Assembly: GCA_000719025.1 (NCBI GenBank)
Contig: JODP01000013.1
Span: 1 to 64,000, forward strand
Source: Kineosporia aurantiaca JCM 3230
GTDB lineage: Bacteria; Actinomycetota; Actinomycetes; Actinomycetales; Kineosporiaceae
Length of the DNA: 64,000 nt
Direction: 5' to 3'
The notes under the pieces are model-generated. The model made no database searches. It was not told where the DNA came from and saw only the letters and a list, made by a program, of their open reading frames with translations. The position numbers were made by a program, and so were the translations under genes. This document shows, one piece after another, positions 41,620-49,882 of this stretch; within the stretch, counting starts at the first letter, position 1, and each line of letters opens with the position of its first letter.

Positions 41620-42423
41620 ATGACGACCCGGACCGTGGACAGGCCGCAGGAACTCGCCCGATTTCTGCGAAACCGCCGCGAAAGCCTCGATCCGGACGAC
41701 TTCGGCCTGCCCCGCCGCCGCCAGTCCCGGCGGACTCCGGGGCTGCGCCGCGAAGAGGTCGCCGAACTGGCCGGAGTCAGTACCGACTACGTGGTGCGGC
41801 TCGAGCAGGGACGCGGGCTGAATCCCTCGGCCGACGTGGTCGACGCCCTGGCCCGGGCGCTGCGCCTGTCCCCGAACGAGCGCACCTACCTTTTCGACCT
41901 GGCCCAGCAGCGAGCCCGCACCGCGGACAAGCCGGCCACCGCCGCCTCGCCCTCGCTGGCCCGGTTGGTGAGCGATCTTTCCCCGTTGCCGGCGGTGCTG
42001 CTCAACCATCGCTCCGACATCCTCGCCTGGAACTCCGAGATGGCCCGGCTGCTGGTCGATTTCGAGACGCTTCCGCCGACCCAGCGTAATCTTGCCTGGC
42101 TGTGCCTGAGGCACCCGCGGATCCGGGAGTTCTATCCCGATCGGGAGGTGGTCGTGCGCGACGGCATCGCCAACCTGCGCGCCGCCTGGGCCGCCCACCC
42201 GGACGACGAGGACCTGAACCGGCTGATCGACGAGTTCCTCAGCACCGACGAGGACTTCGCCCGGCTCTGGACCTCGGAGGACGTCGAGGTGCGGGGGCGC
42301 GGGCGAAAGGTGCTGAACCACCCCGAGGCCGGGACGATTACCCTGGACTTCGAGATGCTCACCCCGGTCCAGGATCCCGATCAGCGCGTGCTGCTCTTCC
42401 GGCCGGCGAACGACGAAAGGTAG
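41620..42423 (+). CDS. XRE-family regulator with MmyB-like ligand domain
   Basis: A 267-residue regulator. The N-terminal HTH contains GLRREEVAELAGVSTDYVVRLEQGR, and the C-terminal PAS-like MmyB domain has RSDILAWNSEMARLL and NLAWLCLRHPRIREFYPD. MmyB-type domains are thought to bind fatty acid-like ligands. Divergent from the aldo/keto reductase and 7 bp upstream of the amidohydrolase, so it may control both. Confidence 0.9.
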   Translation: MTTRTVDRPQELARFLRNRRESLDPDDFGLPRRRQSRRTPGLRREEVAELAGVSTDYVVRLEQGRGLNPSADVVDALARALRLSPNERTYLFDLAQQRARTADKPATAASPSLARLVSDLSPLPAVLLNHRSDILAWNSEMARLLVDFETLPPTQRNLAWLCLRHPRIREFYPDREVVVRDGIANLRAAWAAHPDDEDLNRLIDEFLSTDEDFARLWTSEDVEVRGRGRKVLNHPEAGTITLDFEMLTPVQDPDQRVLLFRPANDER

Positions 42424-42430
42424 CGATCCG

Positions 42431-44029
42431 GTGGCGAACGCCGATCTGGTCTTCCTTGGTGGCCCCACCGGGCTGGCGGTGAGCAAAGGACGCATTTCGG
42501 CTCGCGGCCCTGAGGTCAGCGAGCTGATCGGGCCCCGCACCGAGGTCGTCGACCTGGCCGGGCGCCGACTGCTGCCGGGCTTTCAGGACGCGCACATCCA
42601 CGCCGTCTTCGGAGGCCTGGAACTGGGCCAGTGCGACCTGACCGGCACCACCGACCTCCAGGAGTACCGCCGCCGGATCCGGGCCTACGCCGATGCCCAT
42701 CCGGACCTGGAGTGGATCACCGGCGGCGGCTGGTCGATGGAGAGCTTCCCCCACGGGATCCCGACCGCCGCCCTCCTCGACGACGTCGTCCCCGATCGTC
42801 CCGTGTTCCTGTTCAACCGGGACCACCACGGCGCCTGGGTGAATCACGTTGCCCTGCAACGGGCCGGGATCGACCGGGACACCCCCGACCCGGCCGACGG
42901 CGTCATCAATCGGGATCCGGACGGCAACCCGGTGGGCGGACTCCAGGAGGGCGCGGTCACCCTGGTGGCCGACCTCGCCCCCAAGGCCACCGCCGCCGAC
43001 CGGCTGAACGGCCTGCTGCGCGCCCAGAAACTCCTGCACTCCCTGGGGATCACGGCCTGGCAGGACGCAATGCTGTCCGCCACGAACGGCTATCCGGACG
43101 TCACCGATGCCTACCTCACCGCCGCCGGGAACGGACTCCTCACCGCGGATGTGGTCGGAGCTCTGTGGTGGGACCGCGAGCGCGGGGCCGAGCAGATTCC
43201 CGAGCTGGTGGAGAAACGCGCCCGCTTCAGTTCCGGACGGCTGCGCTGCTCAACCGTGAAGATCATGATGGACGGGGTGGCGGAGAACTTCACGGCCGCA
43301 ATGACGTTGCCCTACAAGGATTCTTGTGGACAGGCCACGCACAACCGTGGTCTCAGTTTCATCGATCCGACCGCCCTGAACCGCTACGTCACCGAGCTGG
43401 ACGCCCTCGACTTCCAGACCCACTTCCACGCCCTGGGCGACCGGGCCGTCCGCGAAGCCCTGGACGCGATCGCCGCCGCCCGGGCGGCCAACGGCTTCCG
43501 CGACACCCGCCCGCATCTGGCCCACCTCCAGGTGGTGCACCCCGACGACATCCCCCGTTTCGCGGAACTGGATGCCGCGGCCAACCTTCAAACGCTATGG
43601 GCAGCCCACGAACCGCAAATGGACGAGCTGACGACCCCCTTCCTGGGCGGCGACCTCGCGCAGCACCAGTACCCGTTCGGCGACCTGCTGCGCGCCGGGG
43701 CCCGCCTGGCCGCCGGAAGTGACTGGCCGGTGAGTGATCCCAGCCCGTTGGCGGCCATCCACACGGCGGTGAACCGGGTGAACCACGACTCCGACGCCCC
43801 GCCGTTCCTGCCCGAGCAAAAGCTCGACCTATCCGCTGCCCTCGCCGCCTACACGTCGGGCAGCGCCTACGTGAACCATCGCGACGACACCGGGACCCTG
43901 GAGGTGGGCCAACGCGCCGACCTCGTGGTGCTTGATCGCGACCCGTTCGCCGGGCCGGCCGAGCAGATCGGCGCCGTCTCGGTCGCCCTCACCTTCGTCG
44001 ACGGGGTCCAGGTCTACCCGGCCCCCTAG
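42431..44029 (+). CDS. YtcJ-like metal-dependent amidohydrolase
   Basis: A 532-residue amidohydrolase_3 enzyme. An N-terminal beta-sandwich is followed by the metal motif FQDAHIHAVF near residue 55, FLFNRDHHGAWVN, the carboxylate-bearing KIMMDGVAENFTAA, THFHALGDRAV and GSDWPVSDPSP. Length matches YtcJ/exoenzyme-regulatory AepA-like proteins. GTG 42431 lies 7 bp after the XRE stop and has no strong ribosome site, suggesting coupled translation. Substrate probably an amide or N-acyl compound, unverified. Confidence 0.9.
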   Translation: MANADLVFLGGPTGLAVSKGRISARGPEVSELIGPRTEVVDLAGRRLLPGFQDAHIHAVFGGLELGQCDLTGTTDLQEYRRRIRAYADAHPDLEWITGGGWSMESFPHGIPTAALLDDVVPDRPVFLFNRDHHGAWVNHVALQRAGIDRDTPDPADGVINRDPDGNPVGGLQEGAVTLVADLAPKATAADRLNGLLRAQKLLHSLGITAWQDAMLSATNGYPDVTDAYLTAAGNGLLTADVVGALWWDRERGAEQIPELVEKRARFSSGRLRCSTVKIMMDGVAENFTAAMTLPYKDSCGQATHNRGLSFIDPTALNRYVTELDALDFQTHFHALGDRAVREALDAIAAARAANGFRDTRPHLAHLQVVHPDDIPRFAELDAAANLQTLWAAHEPQMDELTTPFLGGDLAQHQYPFGDLLRAGARLAAGSDWPVSDPSPLAAIHTAVNRVNHDSDAPPFLPEQKLDLSAALAAYTSGSAYVNHRDDTGTLEVGQRADLVVLDRDPFAGPAEQIGAVSVALTFVDGVQVYPAP

Positions 44030-44670
44030 AACTCGTCCGGCGTGGTCGCCCCGCGCAGGAACACGACCAGGGTCTCGTAGGCACTGTCGGCGAACGGCTG
44101 CTGGGTCGAGACCAGTTCTGGATGGTCGGCCCGGGCCCAGAGAGCTCCGATGATCAGCACGGAACGCGCGGCCAGATGCACCGCCGTGGGCTCGCGCACG
44201 CCCGCCAGTTCGGGAAGTACGAAGATCAGCCAGTCGGCCAGCCGTAGCACCTGCTCGAGCGATGCCTCCCGGAAAGCGGCCGCGGTGGCGGCCGTGACCC
44301 GGCGTTCCAGCCCGGCCGCGGGCCCGCCGATCAGGCCGCAGAAGCGGGGATGCTCGGCACCGGCCTGGACCAGCGTCCGGGCGGCGGCCCGGCGCCGGGC
44401 CGCCAGCGGGGCCCCGGGGTCGACCCGCTGACCCTCGATCTCGCGCAGCCACTCCTCGGTCTCCTCGAGCACAAGGGCGAGCAGGACGGCCTCGTGCGAG
44501 TCGAAGTAGCGCAGCACCACCGAGGAGGACAGCTCGGCCCGGCGCGCCAGCCCGTTCAGGGTGATCGCCTCGAGGGGTATCTCGTCGAGCATTTCCCGGG
44601 CCGAATCGAGAATGGCCGCGGTCCGTTCCGCCCGCCGCTCCTGACTCTGCCCGCGCGGAAACGTGGCCAT
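44026..44670 (-). CDS. TetR-family regulator
   Basis: A 214-residue TetR protein with the HTH ITLNGLARRAELSSSVVLRYF and a TetR_C-type ligand domain. GGAAGGAAAGG precedes ATG 44670. Its stop overlaps the amidohydrolase stop in a single CTAG. A direct repeat atcgttct (44696-44703 and 44724-44731) upstream may be its operator. Confidence 0.87.
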   Translation of the reverse strand: MATFPRGQSQERRAERTAAILDSAREMLDEIPLEAITLNGLARRAELSSSVVLRYFDSHEAVLLALVLEETEEWLREIEGQRVDPGAPLAARRRAAARTLVQAGAEHPRFCGLIGGPAAGLERRVTAATAAAFREASLEQVLRLADWLIFVLPELAGVREPTAVHLAARSVLIIGALWARADHPELVSTQQPFADSAYETLVVFLRGATTPDEF

Positions 44671-44913
44671 GCGCCTTTCCTTCCGAAATGCCGGGATCGT
44701 TCTCGCGCGCGAGGCTAGCAGAGCATCGTTCTACAACCGTGGGCGATTAGCTCCGGTTGCGTATGGAATGACGGGGTCGACCCGCCGCCCGAACGGGCGC
44801 CGGCTTCGAGATGGGCTGCCAATTGTCCGTTTTGAGGTTTGCATCGCCGGCTGTGCATGCTTACATGAGCGACATCTGGATCTGTTCAGCCCACCGGGCC
44901 TGCTGAACGCGAA
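44671..44913. other. Intergenic region before Roadblock gene
   Basis: A 243-bp gap with the atcgttct direct repeat near the TetR start. The remainder is locally less GC-rich, without an evident hairpin or convincing sigma70 pair. It presumably carries the promoters of both flanking genes. Confidence 0.4.
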
Positions 44914-45531
44914 GTGGGTGCACCGAAGGTGAAGCCGGCAAGGTTCTTCTCGCTGCGTCCCCTCCTGAACCGCAGCGGGCCGAAAGAGGTTCCGGCCCCG
45001 GCCGCCGAGGAGTCAGTGGAGTCCGCGCTGCCGCTTCGCCCCGGGGACCTGGACAACCTGGACGAGACCGACCGCGACCAGCTCCTGGCCGTGCTCCGAT
45101 CCCAGCACTCCCCCGACGCGCCACCGATCAGCCCACCCGACCGGAAGGATCACCTCACGATGGCCAGCAACATCGACACCATCCTCAAGGAAGCCATGCA
45201 GATCGACGGCGCCATCGGCGTCGCGCTCGTGGACTACACCAGTGGCATGACCCTGGGTCAGTCCGGCGGCGGCATCCTCAACCTGGAGGTGGCCGCGGCC
45301 GGCAACACCGAGGTGGTGCGGGCCAAGCTGCGCACGATGGAGGCGCTCGCGCTCCGCGAGAGCATCGAGGACATCCTGATCACCCTGGACACCCAGTACC
45401 ACCTGATCCGGCTGATCACCGACCGGTCCGGCCACGGCCTGTTCCTCTACATGGCCCTGGACAAGCACCGCTCCAACCTGGCCCTGGCCCGCCGCAAGCT
45501 GGCCAACCTGGAGCGCGCCATCCAGATCTGA
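44914..45531 (+). CDS. Roadblock/LC7-domain protein with N-terminal extension
   Basis: A 205-residue protein if started at GTG 44914 (GTG 44929 also possible). Residues about 83-205, from ATG 45160, form a complete Roadblock/LC7 domain (MASNIDTILKEAMQIDGAIG onward), the normal full length of the family. The preceding 82 residues have strong third-position GC and an acidic helix DLDNLDETDRDQLLAVL, so they are probably coding too. AAGGA lies 10 nt before ATG 45160, so two products are possible. Roadblock proteins usually partner small GTPases or a CvnA kinase, none of which is encoded here. Confidence 0.75.
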   Translation: MGAPKVKPARFFSLRPLLNRSGPKEVPAPAAEESVESALPLRPGDLDNLDETDRDQLLAVLRSQHSPDAPPISPPDRKDHLTMASNIDTILKEAMQIDGAIGVALVDYTSGMTLGQSGGGILNLEVAAAGNTEVVRAKLRTMEALALRESIEDILITLDTQYHLIRLITDRSGHGLFLYMALDKHRSNLALARRKLANLERAIQI

Positions 45532-45543
45532 TCCGCTCCGCCC

Positions 45544-45585
45544 GTGGTCATGGAGTCCTTCCTTCCGGAAGGACTCCATGACCAC
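45544..45585. terminator. Bidirectional hairpin terminator
   Basis: Perfect 19-bp arms, beginning GTGGTCATGG and ending CCATGACCAC, with a 4-nt TTCC loop. It lies between the convergent Roadblock and IclR genes, 13 and 12 bp from their stops. No T-tract. Confidence 0.9.
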
Positions 45586-45596
45586 GTCCAGGGTCT

Positions 45597-46208
45597 TCAG
45601 GCCCGACGGCGGGCCGCCCGCTTCGCCACCATCGAGGCGGCGCGGTGCACCATCGGCGCGAACGTCCGCGCGGGCAGCGCGACCGGACTCGCCACCTGCA
45701 GTGCGGCCCGCTCGTTACCCGGCAGCGAGATCGCCACGGCGTAGCAGGTGATACCGACGGCGACCGACTCCTCGTCCACGGCCGATCCCCACCGGGCCAG
45801 ACGCCGCCCGGGCGCACAGCGCGGGTCGAGACTGACCTCGGCGGCGCTCGCGACCAGCATGACCGCACCGTCGTAGCCGTCGAACGGCAGCGCCTGTCGC
45901 CCGGGAATCATCTCCAGGGCGACATACCGGCCACCGCTGGGCACCACCAGTGACACCATGCCCCCGGTCTGGTCCCGCAGCGCCCGGACGACGTCCGTGG
46001 CCGCGGCCCGCAGTCCCGCCGTGGTCTCCACCTGATGACTCAGCGCCAGCATGTCGGTGGAGAGCCGGTACTCCGGACCGGACCTCTCGACCACGCGTTC
46101 CTCGATCAGCTGGTCCAGGAGCCGGTACACGGTGGGGCGCGGGATCCCCGTGGCCCGGGCCAGTCGCGTCACCTGGTGCGGCCCGCGAACCTGAGGCAGA
46201 GCGCGCAA
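45597..46208 (-). CDS. IclR-family regulator, short at the N-terminus
   Basis: A 203-residue regulator with a winged HTH (QVTRLARATGIPRPTVYRLLDQL) and an IclR effector domain including GRYVALEMIPG and CAPGRRLARWGS. The only start in this frame is TTG 46208. Upstream codons stay open for 13 more residues (reading like FAVLRALPQ) to a TGA at 46248-46250 without ATG, GTG or TTG, so helix 1 of the HTH is incomplete. The gene may be 5'-degraded or use a rare start. Targets unknown. Confidence 0.7.
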   Translation of the reverse strand: MRALPQVRGPHQVTRLARATGIPRPTVYRLLDQLIEERVVERSGPEYRLSTDMLALSHQVETTAGLRAAATDVVRALRDQTGGMVSLVVPSGGRYVALEMIPGRQALPFDGYDGAVMLVASAAEVSLDPRCAPGRRLARWGSAVDEESVAVGITCYAVAISLPGNERAALQVASPVALPARTFAPMVHRAASMVAKRAARRRA

Positions 46209-46481
46209 TACCGCGAAAGCGCACCCCAGCCTGCAGATTTCGTCGACTCAGCGGCCATAGTCCCCAGAATTTAGTGCACCGGGCCGGCACCGCATTCAGC
46301 GTCCACTCAACGAACAGTCGCTGGAGAACCGCGCCGGGCCCGGGTCAGTCTCGGGGGGTGGACACCAGCCTCGAGGCCGGACCGCACCTGTTCATTGCCG
46401 GGCCGCGCCCCGAGGGTCGGGCCGAACTCCAGCGGATCCAGGCCGTCCATCTTCCCCGATCTCTTCCGAAAGGCTTTCCCC
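46209..46481. other. Intergenic region between IclR and condensation-domain genes
   Basis: A 273-bp gap, divergent promoters expected. GAAAGG lies 9 nt before ATG 46482. The centre is GC-rich with no clear palindrome or promoter pair. Confidence 0.4.
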
Positions 46482-47684
46482 ATGAACACCCTTCGGCCCC
46501 TGGGCGCCGCCGAACGCGTTTTTCACTACTACAATCTGGCCAACCCGTGCGCCTTCAGCTTCACCCTGCACCTGGACACCCCGATCAGCGAAGCCGGACT
46601 CCGGAACGCGGTGGCCGGCCTTCAGCGATCGCACCCGTTGCTGCGGGCCACCGTCAGCCAGAACGAGACCGGTGAGCCGATCTGGGTCAGCACCACGGAT
46701 CCGGTTCCGGTCCGCAGCGCCCCGGGCGCCGAGCTGAACGATGTCCTGGCCGACGAGCAGACCAGGGTCTTCACGCTCGGCCCGGAACCGTTGTGGCGGC
46801 TAGTCCTCCTGGACCGGGCACCCGGTGATTTCGGCGACGCCGCGTCCTCGATCGTGGTGACTTTCGACCACCACATCACCGACGGCATGGGCGGTATTCA
46901 GGTTCTGGGCGATCTGGTGCGGGTGCTCAGCGGCCAGGACCGGCCCGAACGGGCGATCCCCGAAGCGCAGGAACGGCTCGTCCCCGAGTTGATGACCGCC
47001 ACCGCCCAGCCCGAGGCCGAGCTCGATCCCCGGATGACCGCCGTCGGACGCATGCGCCCCTTCGACGGCGCGCGCCCCTCGGTCGACACCACCGTGCCGT
47101 CCCGTGAGCAGACGGCGAGGCTGATCGCCGCGGCCCGGGCTCACGGCGTCACCGTGCAGTCGGTCCTGGCCGCGAGCGCAACCATCGCACTGGCGCACGC
47201 CGGTCGGCCCTACATCCGCATCGTGCACCCCACCGATCTGCGCCGCCGTCTCAAGCTGGACGACGAGGTCGCCCTGCGACTGTTGCTCCCCCCGCAGCGC
47301 ACCGGCACACCGGCCGACACCGCGGGTGACGTGTGGACGATCGCCGCCGACGTGAAAGCGCACCTGTTGACCGACCGGGACCTCGAAACGGTCGGCGACC
47401 GGGTCCGGGCCCTGGAGTCGGTGACCCCCTCGAACCCCGAGGAGGCCACCGCCGGCATGCTCGCGATCAGCAGCATGGACATGATGATCAGCAACACCGG
47501 CGTCGTGCGCTTCCCGGAGGACACCGAGGTCCGGTGCGTGGGCCTGACGGCGTTGTCGATGACCGTTCAGATCGCCGGCGAGGTGATCCTCGGCGCAGCG
47601 ACGTTCGACGGGCGGCTGTCCCTGACCCTGACCACCCGCGAAGATCTCCCGGGGTTGCTCGAGGAGATCGTTGGCCGGCTCTGA
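46482..47684 (+). CDS. Stand-alone condensation-domain acyltransferase (PapA-like)
   Basis: A 400-residue protein of the chloramphenicol acetyltransferase/condensation superfamily. The active-site motif HHITDGMGG (HHxxxDG) lies near residue 132, and the early LQRSHPLLRATV is typical of PapA and alcohol acyltransferase proteins. No carrier domain is fused and no NRPS or PKS genes flank it. It probably transfers an acyl group from CoA or a carrier to an alcohol or amine. Divergent from the IclR regulator. Confidence 0.82.
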   Translation: MNTLRPLGAAERVFHYYNLANPCAFSFTLHLDTPISEAGLRNAVAGLQRSHPLLRATVSQNETGEPIWVSTTDPVPVRSAPGAELNDVLADEQTRVFTLGPEPLWRLVLLDRAPGDFGDAASSIVVTFDHHITDGMGGIQVLGDLVRVLSGQDRPERAIPEAQERLVPELMTATAQPEAELDPRMTAVGRMRPFDGARPSVDTTVPSREQTARLIAAARAHGVTVQSVLAASATIALAHAGRPYIRIVHPTDLRRRLKLDDEVALRLLLPPQRTGTPADTAGDVWTIAADVKAHLLTDRDLETVGDRVRALESVTPSNPEEATAGMLAISSMDMMISNTGVVRFPEDTEVRCVGLTALSMTVQIAGEVILGAATFDGRLSLTLTTREDLPGLLEEIVGRL

Positions 47685-47690
47685 CCTACG

Positions 47691-47720
47691 ACGTCCGGGT
47701 GGCTCCGGTCACCCGGACGT
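47691..47720. terminator. Convergent hairpin terminator
   Basis: Perfect 11-bp arms ACGTCCGGGTG / CACCCGGACGT with an 8-nt loop between the condensation-domain gene and the XRE gene; the right arm covers the last codons of the XRE gene. Confidence 0.8.
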
Positions 47721-48518
47721 GGACGCCAACGAGGCCAGCAGGCGCAGCTTCTCGGCACTTTCGCTGTTCTCGTCCGGGTAGTAGACGACCAGCAGAAGGT
47801 CGTCCACCGGGAGCTTTTCCCGGTTGAGCCGCAGCGCACCCACCCTGGGGTGCCGGACGGTCGCCGTCCCGCCCGCCAGCAGCCGCACGTCCTGCCGCGC
47901 CCACAGCTCCCGGAACCGCGCACTGCTCAGGGAAAGTTCGCCGACCAGCTCGACCACCCGGGCATCGGCGACATCGTCACCGATCGTGCTGCGGAACCCG
48001 GCCACGGACTCCTCCACCGCCCGGGGCCAGTTCTCGTGGAACTCGCGCTCCTCCGGATCCAGCAACAACGACCTCAGCCGGTTCTGCCCGGGCACCAGCC
48101 GCGGTGAGAACGCGACCGCGAGCGGGTTCGCGGCCAGCACGTCGAAATACCGGCTCTCGATGAACGCAGGCACCTCGAGCGCGGCCAGAAGATGGTGCAG
48201 CCGGGCCGGAACCCGCTCGGTGCGCCGCCGCCGGGTGGTCCGCGGGCGCGGAGCACCCAGACCGTGCAGGTAGGCGGCCTCCACCTCGTCCAGTTGGAGC
48301 ACCCGGGCCAAGGCCTCGAGAACCTGCGGTGAGGGGTTCTGGTCCCGGCCGCGCTCGAGCCGCAGGTAGTAGTCGGCGCTGATTCCCGCCAGCAGAGCCA
48401 CTTCCTCCCGCCGCAGGCCGGCCACGCGACGGTTCGCCCCGGGCGTCAGCCCGAGCTGCTCCGGCGAGACCAGCGCCCGGCGGGCGCGCAGGTACTCACC
48501 CAGCCGATTGTCTTCCAT
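47709..48518 (-). CDS. XRE-family regulator with MmyB-like ligand domain (paralogue)
   Basis: A 269-residue paralogue of the regulator at 41620. HTH GLRREEVALLAGISADYYLRLERGR, then MmyB domain with ESRYFDVLAANPLAVAF and VVYYPDENSES. Divergent from an SDR gene, its likely target, across a 133-bp gap with an 18-bp dyad. Confidence 0.9.
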   Translation of the reverse strand: MEDNRLGEYLRARRALVSPEQLGLTPGANRRVAGLRREEVALLAGISADYYLRLERGRDQNPSPQVLEALARVLQLDEVEAAYLHGLGAPRPRTTRRRRTERVPARLHHLLAALEVPAFIESRYFDVLAANPLAVAFSPRLVPGQNRLRSLLLDPEEREFHENWPRAVEESVAGFRSTIGDDVADARVVELVGELSLSSARFRELWARQDVRLLAGGTATVRHPRVGALRLNREKLPVDDLLLVVYYPDENSESAEKLRLLASLASTSG

Positions 48519-48565
48519 GCCCCCACGTTAACCAGGAACCCGTGGGCGATAGGGGGTCCTGTCAC

Positions 48566-48583
48566 TCCCTGGACCAGCAGGGA
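48566..48583. promoter_or_regulatory. Dyad TCCCTG / CAGGGA, candidate XRE operator
   Basis: Perfect 6-bp arms with a 6-nt spacer in the XRE/SDR divergent gap. The right arm plus the next base gives CAGGGAA, also found in the other XRE divergent gap. Confidence 0.6.
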
Positions 48584-48651
48584 ACTTCCCCACCTCAGGG
48601 CTTGCGAAGACGCTGGAGCCGTCCTGAACAGCACGTGGAGAAGAGATCGAA

Positions 48652-49386
48652 ATGAACATGTCCGGACACACCGTCCTGATCGTCGGCGGCACCTCGGGGA
48701 TCGGCCGCGGGCTCGCCCAGCGCTTCCTGGACGCCGGCAGCACGGTCGTCGTCGGCGGGCGCAACACCGCTGCGGTCGAGGAGGTGGAGACGGTCCCGAT
48801 CGACGTCACCGACGCCGAATCCGTGCTCCGGGCCCGGGACGAAGTGCTCGCCAAGCACCCCGACCTGGACGTCCTGGTGACCATGTCGGGCGTCATGCTG
48901 ATGGAGGACCTGCGCGACCCCGCGCACTTCGCCAACGCCGAGACCACCATCGCGGTCAACCTCCTGGGCACCATCCGGGTGATCGACGCCTTCACCCCCC
49001 ACCTGATCGGCCTCGGCCGGGGCCAGATCATCACGGTGAGCTCGGGCATCGGCTTCATGCCGTTCCCCCTGATGCCCACCTACGGCGCCTCCAAGGCCGG
49101 CGTGCACGCCTACACCGAGGCGCTGCGGGCCCAGCTGGCCGGCACCGGCGTCCAGGTCACCGAGCTGGTCCCGCCGGCCGTGGCGACCGCGGGCCAGGAG
49201 AAGATCAACCCCGCGGCCCTACCCCTGGACGGTTTCCTCGACGAGGTGGTCGGGCTCCTGTCCACCGACGCGAACGAGATCGTCGTCGAGCGCGCCCTAC
49301 CCCTGCGCTGGGCCGAGCGTGACGGCACCTACGCCGAGCTCCTCGAGCGCCGTTCCCAGGCGCTGAACACCCTCCCCGGGCGCTGA
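48652..49386 (+). CDS. SDR-family oxidoreductase (DltE-like)
   Basis: A 244-residue SDR with GGTSGIG, a catalytic Ser in VSSGIGF and YGASK. The segment TMSGVMLMEDL replaces the usual NNAG, as in DltE-like SDRs. GGAG precedes ATG 48652. Divergent from an XRE/MmyB regulator; this pairing is frequent in actinobacteria. Substrate unknown. Confidence 0.9.
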   Translation: MNMSGHTVLIVGGTSGIGRGLAQRFLDAGSTVVVGGRNTAAVEEVETVPIDVTDAESVLRARDEVLAKHPDLDVLVTMSGVMLMEDLRDPAHFANAETTIAVNLLGTIRVIDAFTPHLIGLGRGQIITVSSGIGFMPFPLMPTYGASKAGVHAYTEALRAQLAGTGVQVTELVPPAVATAGQEKINPAALPLDGFLDEVVGLLSTDANEIVVERALPLRWAERDGTYAELLERRSQALNTLPGR

Positions 49387-49410
49387 ACCACGAAACGCGC
49401 TGCCCTCTTG

Positions 49411-49875
49411 TCAAGAGCCGGAGTGGTCGACCTTCTCCACGACGACCACGCGTCCGTCGACCTGATCACCGGGTTCCACGTCCAGATAGGCGTCCAGGGT
49501 GGCCAGGTCGACGAGCGCGGCGGCGGAACCGCCGGCCCACTCCCCGACCCACACCTGGGCCCGGGCCGGTCGGTTCACCATGACGTTGACGGCCAGCACC
49601 GGTCCCCGCGGTTCGGCGGTGACCTGGTCCTCGCCTTTGAACCGCACCAGATCTTCAGAGCACAAATGATGGACGTTTGGTGAGACGGAGAGGGTCAGGT
49701 CGCCGTGGGCGACCACGAAGGTTCGGTCGACGCCGGGAAATGCGGAGAAGTCACCAGCCGCAGAGATCGTGGCGACGCTCAGACGCCACTGCTCGTCCCG
49801 GTGAAGTTCCCGGGTGACCCCTCCGCCGTTGCGCCACGGCTGATCCGCCACGTCCGCGTACCGGACAATCCTCAT
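49411..49875 (-). CDS. HutD/Ves family protein
   Basis: A 154-residue cupin-like protein. It opens MRIVRYADVADQPWRNGGGVTREL, where the PWRNGGG motif is diagnostic of HutD/Ves. HutD is associated with histidine use and may bind formylglutamate-like metabolites, but no hut genes are present here. The start at 49875 is 7 bp after the AraC stop, so the two are likely cotranscribed. Confidence 0.9.
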   Translation of the reverse strand: MRIVRYADVADQPWRNGGGVTRELHRDEQWRLSVATISAAGDFSAFPGVDRTFVVAHGDLTLSVSPNVHHLCSEDLVRFKGEDQVTAEPRGPVLAVNVMVNRPARAQVWVGEWAGGSAAALVDLATLDAYLDVEPGDQVDGRVVVVEKVDHSGS

Positions 49876-49882
49876 CGGTGTC

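Noticed and set aside
49411..49875. HutD as evidence for a histidine-use operon
   Set aside because: No hutH, hutU, hutI or hutG lies nearby; only an AraC regulator is linked.
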